The notes under the pieces were generated by a model. It made no database searches. It was not told where the DNA came from and was given only the letters and a program-made list of their open reading frames with translations. From Dallia pectoralis (taxonomy: Eukaryota > Chordata > Actinopteri > Esociformes > Umbridae), in contig CM055747.1 in NCBI GenBank assembly GCA_029465975.1, positions 10,391,390 through 10,455,389 of the forward strand: a DNA stretch of 64,000 nt, read 5' to 3'. Positions 55,169 through 64,000 of this stretch are shown here, piece after piece; the first letter of the stretch is position 1; every line of letters begins with the position of its first letter. Made by a program: the position numbers and the translations under genes.

Positions 55169-55929
55169 ACAAAGTTGTCACAAAGTGCTTTTACAATCAC
55201 CCAGCCTGAATCCGAACAGAGCACACATGGGCTACATTATGGGCTAAATGCAAAATAAAAACCTTACAACACTCTCATGTCACTCCAATTGGTTTTATAT
55301 AATAACATGAGATCCTACAACCTTAAATTGTTTTCAGATGGCATCACCCCGTGTTGGAAAAATGTTAAGCTAATGAGCAAGTTGACAACAGAACTCACCG
55401 GAGGTTTTTGGCAGGAAAACACGGTAGAGAGACAACAGAAAAGCGTCTTCCACAATGCAGTCCTCGGGTTACTAGTAAAAGGTTATCTTATCCACACAAC
55501 TCCTTTTTAGAATTGTCTAACTGTTTTTCGATATTTTTCCGCCACATGAACTAGAACTTTTCTTAATGCAACTTGATACAACAAAGAATCCCTATTTATT
55601 TAACCCTACAAATGAATTGCGCATATACAGCCACTTTCTAATACAACAGTACTAAAACACAACACTCACCCTATACCTTGATGTGGCATAGAAACAATAT
55701 CCAACCCTGTGCACCAAGACCCAGTGGCTTTTATAAAAACAGAATCACCAAATCTAAACATGCTGTGCCCACTCTAATCACCCACATCTGATTCAGGTAA
55801 CTTCAAACTAAAATAATCACCTTAAAGCAACAGCAACGTCCTCCTAGCTCACTAGATGATCTCAGTGTGGCAGGAATCATTACAGTACCAACAGAGCCAA
55901 TTCGACTTTGGCTAAGCCACACCCTAGAA
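55169..55929. other. No gene seen
   Basis: AT-rich DNA with short chance frames, for example 55277-55510, without recognisable domains. Confidence 0.45.
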
Positions 55930-56500
55930 TGTAGATTGACCAATCACAGCGCAGCCAAGATCGAGCTCCGACAGAGGTCCGACCAAGTCTCTCTCTTGAA
56001 ACCAACAAGGAAGTGAGTTAAACTGCAATTCATTGACTGGCCGCTTGAGGCTGGCTGCAGAAGTGAGTCAAATCTGTATCTCCCCATGTTAAAATTAACA
56101 ACTTTACAGCAGAAAAAAAACATATTTACAGCCTGGTTCTCTATTTGGCTTTGGTCTATACAGCTAATTTTGCCCTTCATAACAACTGTGAGGGGGGTGA
56201 ATTTTTTTATAACTCAGTGGTCCCGCTGCTGTTGTATTTTTTTTACAGTCTTTGGTCGTTAGTCATCATTAGCCGTGTGTCTGCTGCTGTCTGTTAGCCG
56301 TCACATTACCTCAGCTAATTTATCGCAAAAAATAAATACATCCAGGCTCCTCAGCTCCATCCACGTACTGCCTCTTTGACCATTTTCGTTTACCCGGGAG
56401 TGACGGCTACGCCCACTTTAGGCTTCAAAAACTGTCTTCAGAACCCTACGGGTGACGTCACGGACACTACGTCCATATCTTTATACAGTCTATGGGTCCG
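55930..56500. repeat. Common teleost interspersed repeat
   Basis: TTGACTGGCCGCTTGAGGCTGG, CCCATGTTAAAAT, ACTTTACAGCAGAAA, GCTAATTTTGCCCTTCAT and later TTTATACAGTCTATGGG are words I know from a frequent fish repeat that ends in that CTATGGG motif. No coding content. Confidence 0.55.
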
Positions 56501-56612
56501 ACACTTTTTCACAGCGCTCCATTGACTTTAACACAGGTTTCTCATATTTTTGGTCTCAGCAGGCTATTACCGTCGTGGTTTTATCAAAAATATAGTTAAA
56601 CGTTGTGCCTGG

Positions 56613-56956
56613 GGCATTCGTAACACATATTCGCGTTTCCCAGAGAGGTGGGAGGGGGTGTCCGTTTCTTTCCCTTCCCAAAACCAAAGTCAAAAAGTGT
56701 CGTCTTTGGATTACAGAAAACATGCATAACAGAATACATGCCTGACAACTACAGATCAAAGTTCCCAACAACCTTTGCAATTCTTGATGGTACAGAGATT
56801 AAGAGAGAAAAAACAACATCACTGAAACTTCAAAGTCAGACTTACTCAAACTACAAATCTGCCAACACACTTAAATGCGCGCAAAACCCTGTGGAGCTAA
56901 CCAAAACATCACCTTGTCGGCTAACGTTACCTAGCATACCGGTTGCGATAGCCTAG
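56613..56956 (+). pseudogene. THAP-DDE transposase fragment (ISL2EU-like)
   Basis: A THAP core FFPFPKP is followed, after a frame change, by the DDE_Tnp_4-type block MPDNYRSKFPTTFAILDGTE and then LKLQSQTYSNYKSANTLK. The first catalytic Asp (ILDGTE) is visible. The THAP and DDE parts are directly fused, so an internal deletion removed the middle of the protein. It ends at 56956. Confidence 0.7.
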
Positions 56957-56987
56957 CACACGCTGCTAGAATATACAGGGCTCTCAA

Positions 56988-57010
56988 GTCTCACGGATTG
57001 GGCGTGAGAC
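56988..57010. repeat. 8-bp perfect hairpin
   Basis: GTCTCACG, a 7-nt spacer, then CGTGAGAC, in a hAT-terminus-like context (CAGGGCTCTCAAGTCTCACG). Confidence 0.6.
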
Positions 57011-57075
57011 ACACGCATTTAAACCCGTTCACACGCTCACACGCCACACATTGTATTTCTCACGCAGAGAAATTG

Positions 57076-58764
57076 CCAGGGGGCCTCATTTATCAACGCT
57101 GCGTACGCACAAAAGAATGCGTACGCCGCTCTCTACGCAATAGTTGGGATTTATCAAAAGCAAACTTGACGTGAAAATGTGCGGTCCTCCACGCAAGCTC
57201 TGACCCATGTGTACGCACAGAAACGGGTGAAACGAGAAATGGCGACACTCTGGGCAGATGGATGAAATCCATGAAACTGTGAAAATGCAGAACATTGTGT
57301 AACATAAATCAAAATATTACCTGCTATTAATATTATGAAGGATTTACAAAGCCATTCTTACAATTAACAGCCTACACAAACACCTGTTTGATCGATCTGC
57401 AAAAACAAATAAAATATATAAAAAAGATGTATATAAAACAAGATAACGTCAATTAAAATTAATATATATTTCCAAAAAAGAACTCAAATATGTTCTGTAA
57501 TTATATTGTCATGTGCAATTGATCTTCATAAATAATACGGCAAACAGAATTAAAACTGTATAAAACTGATGTTCTTATCCATGTCTCCGTCTGACGGAAC
57601 AGATAGATGGATAGAGATATATAGATGGATAGATATATAGATGGGGAGATGGATATAAATATATAGATAGATATAGATGGGGAGATGGATCAATAGCTGG
57701 ATAGATGGAAATACAGATAGATGCAAATACATATATATGGGGATATGGATATATATACAAATATATAGATAGTCTTTATTGTCCACTGGGGAAAGTGTAT
57801 TTCATAGTATAGATGTCGTTATCAGCTACATAATATATAATCTCATAATTACATAAAGTTTCACTGCGGGTGAACAGGCAAACCATTTATTGGCACAATG
57901 TTGCTGATAATGTGACACAAATTATTAGGACATTGATCGAATGAAAATGTTTTCGATATATGAAAGCATTTTCATTATCACTCGCGCTGCACCGATTAAA
58001 ATTTGGGAATCGGACATTGATTGCGCTTTGGTTTGCCTGTTCACCCGCAGTGAAACTTTATGTAATCATGAGATTATGTATTATGTAGCTGATAACGACA
58101 TCTATACTTTATTTAATACACTTTCCCCAGTGGACAAAGACTCTCTATATATATTTATATATATATATATATATATCCATATCCCCATCTATATATCTAT
58201 CCATCTATATATCTCAATCTATTTATCTATCTGATCCGTCAGACGGAGACATCGACAAGAATATCAGTTTTATACACGATTTAATTATGTTTGCCGTATT
58301 ATTTATGAGGATCAATGGCACAACATGACAATATAATTACAGAACATGTTTGAGTTATTTTTTGGAAATATATATTCATTTTAATTGACGTTATATCTTG
58401 TTTTATATACATCTTGTTTTATATATTTGATTTGTTTTTGCAGATCGATCAAACAGGTGTTTGTGTAGGCTGTTAATTGTAAGAATGGCTTTGTAAATTC
58501 TTCATATTATTAATGCCAGGAAATATCTCGATGTATTAACCAATTGGTCTACCTTTTCACACAGTTTCATGTATTTCATCCATCTGCCGACGATGTCGCC
58601 ATTTCTCATTTCACCCGTTTCTGTGCGTACGCATGGGTCAGAGCTTGCGTAGAGGACCGCACATTTTCACGTCAAGTTTGCTTTTTATAAATCCGAACTA
58701 TTGCGTAGAGAGCGGCGTACGCATTCGTTTGTGCGTACGCAGCGTTTATAAATGAGGCCCCTGG
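57076..58764. mobile_element. 1.69-kb foldback (palindromic) element
   Basis: The two ends (CCAGGGGGCCTCATTTATC and, inverted, CCAGGGGCCTCATTTAT) continue as inverted arms almost to the centre near 57925. Paired landmarks include GCGTACGCAC near both ends, CTGTTTGATCGATCTGC (57384) with GCAGATCGATCAAACAG (58440), TCCGTCTGACGGA (57586) with TCCGTCAGACGGAGA (58236), and CACTGCGGGTGAACAGGCAAACC (57862) with its complement at about 58033. Each arm carries GATA-type microsatellite (57600-57770 and 58140-58230). No transposase frame; chance ORFs in the GATA repeats are not genes. Confidence 0.88.
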
Positions 58765-59070
58765 TGACTGTGGGGGCCATTTCAGTACAGTGAACTCATT
58801 GTCATGCTCATTGGCCCCAGATCTCAACCCAATAGACTTGAGCATCTTTGGGATGTAGTGGAACGGGAGCTTCGTGCCCTGCATGTGCATGCCACAAATC
58901 TCGACCAACTGCAAGATTCTATCCTATCAATATGGGCCAACTTTTCTAAAGAATGTTTTCAGCACCTTGTTGAATCAATGCCACAATTAAGGCAGTTCTA
59001 AAGGCGAAAGGGGGTCAAACACAGTATTAGTATGGTGTTCCTATAATTCTTTAGGTGAGTGTAGACTAGC
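58765..59070 (+). mobile_element. Tc1/mariner transposase 3' fragment
   Basis: The plus strand encodes EHLWDVVERELRALHVHATN, DQLQDSILSIWANF and CFQHLVESMPQLRQF followed by a stop, the C-terminal end of a Tc1-type transposase including the position after the final catalytic residue. The sequence AGTATTAGTATGGTGTTCCTA leads to the end. Only the tail is present, and the foldback element abuts it. Confidence 0.8.
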
Positions 59071-59397
59071 ATTTAAAAGTTTGGAATAACCCTGAAAAAG
59101 TTGTATTTCGTTTCAGTCAGTCAGTTTGTTACTTCTTGCTTTGTAGATTCTTCCATAGATTATCTCAATATCATGATGTACTAATTAGCGTATTCATTAG
59201 CACAATAACAACGCTTGGTGTCGCTATAGACCGTGATTATTTTATTTTGATACGTGATCAGCCTTCCTACCCTCGCTTGTACATTCCTACGATTTGGTGA
59301 AACTAGAACATACTCGTGAAAAGACTGTTCGTAGCGATTGGTGCCGAAATATTATGCATCTGTAAAAAAAAAAAAGAAGACACATCCTTGCTCAGCC

Positions 59398-61773
59398 ATG
59401 GGCATTACCGTTTTTTGTGGATATTGTTGGTTTCAGGTTATGCTGCTTCTATGTTTCTGGGAATTATCTTCCGGTCAGATTGTCTATTCTGTCTCAGAGG
59501 AGGTGAAAAAGGGAACCGTTGTTGGGAATATCGTCAAACAACTCCACCTACATGTTCAGGATGTGGAGTCACGTATGTTTCAGATTGTATCTGGTGCCAA
59601 CCAGAAATATTTTGATGTAAATCCAGGAACTGGGGTTTTATTCGTGAACGAGAGAATCGACCGGGAGGAGCTTTGTAAAACAAATGTTACGTGTTTTTTG
59701 AGCGTGCAGGCAATTGCGCACAATCCTCTAAATGTATTTCGGGTTGAAATTGAGATTTTGGACACAAATGATAACGCACCGCGTTTCTTGGAAAATATTC
59801 TGACCTTAAATATTTCTGAAATCGCTGCTACAGGAGAGCGATTCTTCCTACCAGTGGCTGCGGATGCGGACGTGGGCAGTAACGCTGTGAAAACCTACAA
59901 GCTGAGTCCTAATGAACATTTCTCTCTGGACGTACAAAGCGGTGCTGATCAGAGTGTATCTGCTGAGTTAAAAATACAGAAAGCTTTAGACCGAGAAAAA
60001 CAGGCTGTGATAAGGCTGGTTCTGACTGCTGTTGATGGTGGAAACCCTCCACGGGACGGACTTTTACAGATCATAGTACATGTTTTGGATATTAATGACA
60101 ATAATCCGATATTCAGCAAAGCTCTGTACAAGGTCAAAGTTGCCGAGCATGTTCCGATTGGAACAAAAGTAATATCTCTTACTGCAACGGATTCAGACGA
60201 GGGTGTCAATAGTGAAATTCTTTACTCTTTTGTTGGCAACCGGAATGCCGAAGGATCTAGTGTATTTGCTATTGATTCCCATACTGGAGATATATCCGTA
60301 AAAGGTATTGTTGATTTTGAAGAAAACGTCGGTTTTGAGTTGCGAGTCCAGGCCGCAGATCAAGGTCAACCTCCTAAAACAACTCATTGTAAAGTGCTGG
60401 TGGAAGTAGTCGATATAAATGACAATGCTCCAGAGATAGCAATAACATCCCTCATGAGTACAGTGAAAGAGGATGTGAAGTCCGGCACTGCTGTTGCTTT
60501 AGTAATGCTCTCAGACAAAGATGGAGGTAAAAATTGAGTAGTAAATTGTCACATAAATTCTACATTTTCTTTTAAATTGCATTTGTCTTACACAAATCAC
60601 TATTCTTTAGGTGTAGACGGGTATCTGGACAGAGAGAAATATTCTCAGTACATAATTACTATTATTGCTACAGATGAGGGAACGCCACCTCTCTCCAGCA
60701 CTAGTGTGTTTATTGTTCACATTTCTGACGTGAATGATAACTCACCTCGTTTCCCAGAGCCTTATATAAATGTGTATTTAGCGGAGAATAGTCCAGTAGG
60801 AAGTAGGATAGTTACTGTGTTTGCTTATGACCCAGACGAAATGGAGAACGCGCAGGTATCATATTCGCAATTGGGAAGTAACTTAGATCATCCATCGCCC
60901 TCAAATTTAGTCAACATTAACTCAGTAACTGGTGAGATATTTAATTTGATTTATTTTAACTACGAAGAAGTTAAAAGGTTCCAGTTCCAAGTTCAGGCCA
61001 CAGACTCTGGTGTTCCTCCGCTAAGCAGCAACGTCACTGTCAACGTTTTTATCCTGGATGAGAATGACAACAGTCCTGTGATTCTACCACCATATTCTGA
61101 CCCAGGATCTGTTCATTCTGAGAACATTCCGTATTCTGCTGAAGCGGCATACTTTGTGGCCAAGATCAGAGCTGTTGACGCCGACTCTGGTTATAATGCC
61201 CTGCTTTCTTATCACATCTCTGAACCAAAAGGGGGCAATCTATTCAGAATTGGAACCAGCAACGGAGAATTAAGGACTAAGAGACGAATGAGCGACAATG
61301 ACTTAATAACTCACCCATTGATGATTCTGGTGTCTGATAATGGAGAACCTGCCTTGTCTGCGACTGTGTCTATTGATGTTGTGGTTGTTGAAAGTACAGG
61401 AGACATACAGACAACTTTCAGAGAACTGCCTATAAAGGAGGAGAGTTTCTCAGATTTAAATCTGTATCTTCTTATCGCCATTGTTTCAGTAGCAGTGATA
61501 TTTCTACTGAGCCTCATCAGTTTAATAGTTGTAAAATGCCACAAGACAGACGTCAGTTTCAGCAGGTACAGCGCCCCAATGATCACCACACATCCTGACG
61601 GAAGCTGGTCTTACTCCAAATCTACTCAGCAGTATGACGTGCGTTTTAGCTCTGACACAATGAAGAGTGACGTAGTAGTGTTCCCCACGCCGTATCCACC
61701 TAATGGTGATCTGATCAGTATTAATGAAGGAGATACTTTACAAAGGACACAAACTCTTCCCAGCAGCGAGAAG
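59398..61773 (+). CDS. Clustered protocadherin variable exon, alpha-like, with one TGA
   Basis: A single large exon: ATG 59398 (MGITVFCGYCWFQVMLLLCF, signal peptide), mature start SGQIVYSVSEEVKKGTVVGN, six cadherin repeats with linkers DTNDNAPRF, DINDNNPIF, DINDNAPEI, DVNDNSPRF and DENDNSPVI, a transmembrane helix (LYLLIAIVSVAVIFLLSLIS), and a cytoplasmic part with GSWSYS and LQRTQTLPSSEK ending at donor GTATGT (61774). Total 2,376 nt, 792 codons, phase 0, as expected for splicing to constant exons downstream. GSWSYS suggests the alpha group. The frame is open except for TGA at 60535-60537 (after DGGKN), where the paralogue at 38.8 kb has GGA. A homophilic neuronal adhesion receptor if read through; otherwise a recent pseudo-exon or a sequencing error. 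Confidence 0.88.
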
Positions 61774-64000
61774 GTATGTTCAACTTATCCGCTTTTTAAA
61801 CTCAGACCGACCTTTTACATTTACATATGACACTTGGAGTGTTTGGAGTACATGTTTGGAGTGCCCCCCATGATCAGAGGTTGCTGACAAATAATAACCT
61901 AATAACGCTCCATCTTATAGGGACACATTCTCGACTTGATTTATGCATTCAAATGAACGAAAAAAAAAATTGAAGTGATGATGGCTATAATATGGCAACT
62001 ATACTACGGGGAATGGAGAAAAATGTTCAGGTTCGGTGTAGGTTGGATGGCCTTTTTAACAGTCGATCAATTGCCTATAGTGTCAAATAAAACGTTGTTC
62101 CTTATGTTATTGAACTATAGCTACCGGCTATACCTGTTAGCGAAGGCAGCATCCATGCAAATGCGGAGCGCGCATGAACCATAAATTAAGTGGAGAAAGG
62201 AAGGTTTCAGAAACAGAATCAGGTTTCTTTTACCAAGTCTGTTTACGCACACGACTCCTAGCTGCAATTTTTAATACACACATTTTAGAACGTATGTAAA
62301 AAGTATAAAAAAGCAAAACACACACAGTCCGAAAAGAGAGACCATAATTGGCATATGTAATAAATGAATGTTATGTATCTGAATATTGCAAATGATCAAT
62401 GTCTAGAAGTGTGAACAATTGTGCAAAAGAAGCAATGTATAGGTTCTAGTTCCAGATGTCCATATGAGTTTGCATATGTCCGATAGTGATGTACATGCAA
62501 ATTGTACAAAAATAGCAATGTCTCGTTATGTATAGGGATGCAACAATTATAAAGTTTGATGTTAGGATTATAATCTGTGAAATAATAATAATGTTGAGAG
62601 GTTTCGAGCATAATGGTGATCTTGAAGGTTTTGTATGAAATTTAGCGGAAACCTATTGTGCACATAGAAAAATAGCCTTTGTCTTGAACAACCCGTGCAC
62701 GATCATTCATTAAGTAACAGTGTGAAAACTTTTCGGTGGATACAGAGCATCAAAGGTTGGTCCCTCTGCCTTTGTTTTGCTAATGTAGGTAGACCCCCCA
62801 CCCCCTCGCTCTCATGACAGTATGTGCAGCGTAGCATTATAAACTGGTGGAACCCTGTTTTTGTTCGGTCTGCAGTCGGTAGGTTGCGCCAGGTTGCAAA
62901 ACCGGGCCGTTTTAAATCGTGGTTAATATGTGAAATACGTTAATTGCTGCATCCATAGTTGTGTATACAGTTGCCTCAATTTTTGCTGCTCGCCTCAGTG
63001 ACCTGCTGCGTACAGTTCTTTGAAGGACGGACGGACGGCAGCTTGGATCCAATGGTCCGCTCCAAAGAGCAGATGATGCTTTGAAGTGTTTTTGTCCAGT
63101 GGCTGTAGTGTACCAGACTATAATGCATTAATGCATTCATTTTTTATTTAACGAGGGGTAGTGATTTACCGATGGTGTTCCCACTTTCTATACATTTGGG
63201 GAATTTAGTACAAACATGCTGCTAACACCACTTTTTTAGTTCTAATTTAGTTGTACTCGTCTGTTTATGAACCAATTGAAGCTGAGTGATATTGTACTCT
63301 GAGGAAGAACGTCTTGTTTATTGGGTGCATTTGTTCATGTCTTCGTTTTATAGACATTCCTTATTACTTTAAATATTTGCCATGAAGCCTACATATTCTT
63401 TTGAATGAGTTTTACTTTTTTGTATTTTTTTGGTAAATTATTCATTCATTTAATATCGAATGCATATTCCACACAGTCTTGAATTGTATCCCCTTAACAT
63501 TCCTGAAACAATCGGATGTGTGTGGCAATGTTTTACGTTATATACAATCCAGATTCTAATGTTTGTCTTTGTAGCATTTACTTTAAGCACCATGGACAGG
63601 GACACCAGGGAATTATGCATTAACAACGTCCTTTTTGGTAGGTCAAGAATAAATAATTTTTATAGTTTAATCCGCTCATTTTGATTTTGACTGTATAAAA
63701 GCATAAGTGTTACTACATATAGTGTTTAGAATCACGGTGTTTTATTTGACACACAGAATCCATTTTGGTCAATTGGAGGCTGATGCTGTAACATTTAAAT
63801 CAAGCCAGTGGTGTGTTTTAAGGGAAGACATTCGGTGGTTGTATTGGCCACATTTGCATTGCCAAAATAATTTTAATGTATCCGTCTGTGTATTGTATAA
63901 AATGCCGTGTTTGTAGATTACATGTAATGCTGCTTTGTTTGATCGATGTGTTTGTGACAATTCAGACAATCAAATGAGGTGGGGAAAAGGTACACTTGCT
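61774..64000. other. No further gene seen
   Basis: Begins as intron after the protocadherin donor. AT-rich, with short chance frames only. Constant protocadherin exons and other variable exons are not in the window. Confidence 0.5.

Noticed and set aside
55277..55510. 77-codon plus frame
   Set aside because: No recognisable motif, no splice context, AT-rich surroundings.
57550..57786. Tyr/Ile-rich minus-strand frames
   Set aside because: Translation of GATA-type microsatellite in the foldback element.

Overview
The window looks like a repeat-rich stretch of a teleost fish genome next to, or inside, a clustered-protocadherin locus. The signs are vertebrate exon and intron structure, one very large protocadherin variable exon (59398-61773), a second decayed protocadherin exon (35104-39120), and a dense load of fish-type transposons: Rex1/L2-like, RTE and L1/Tx1-like LINEs, Ty3/Gypsy, DIRS/Ngaro-like, hAT, Tc1, THAP and CACTA-like elements. 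I see no prokaryotic operons, rRNA, tRNA or CRISPR. All family names come from motif recognition by eye. No database was searched.

Layout. 0.2-1.2 kb: hAT-like element with a CGGBP1-like zinc-finger fragment and an L2 LINE tail inside it. 3.6-3.9 kb: 47-bp tandem array. 4.3-7.4 kb: DIRS/Ngaro-like retroelement (gag-like and RT-RNase H), followed by a GC-rich minisatellite (7.4-9.2 kb) where a tyrosine recombinase would be expected. 10.7-13.7 kb: non-autonomous LTR retrotransposon with one long, repeat-built ORF and no polymerase; a second member of the family lies at 31.9-32.8 kb on the minus strand. 16.4-24.1 kb: a 7.7-kb CACTG-ended (EnSpm/CACTA-like) transposon carrying two minus-strand genes, a C2H2-finger plus DDE transposase-like gene and a spliced gene resembling the fish SAMD3-like family. 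24.2-31.4 kb: THAP, BED-hAT and SWIM-YqaJ fragments, and a second copy of the finger-type transposase. 33.9-34.7 kb: hAT element with a GTF2IRD2-like N-terminus.

35.1-39.1 kb: protocadherin pseudo-exon split by a 3.0-kb RTE element. 39.4-53.1 kb: dead Ty3/Gypsy element in minus orientation, interrupted in its RT by a 7.9-kb L1/Tx1-like element (perfect 16-bp target duplication). That L1 element itself contains a 2.5-kb, 44-bp-unit minisatellite which arose from its own ORF2. 53.7-59.1 kb: MITE, LINE and THAP-DDE scraps, a 1.7-kb near-perfect palindrome and a Tc1 tail. 59.4-61.8 kb: protocadherin variable exon, complete except for one TGA codon. 61.8-64 kb: no gene seen.

How it fits together. 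The only host gene I can name is the protocadherin. The rest is a layered record of insertions (protocadherin exon, then RTE; Gypsy, then L1, then minisatellite). The least familiar items are the non-autonomous LTR family with the tandem-repeat ORF, the two-gene CACTG element, and the minisatellite grown from LINE coding sequence.
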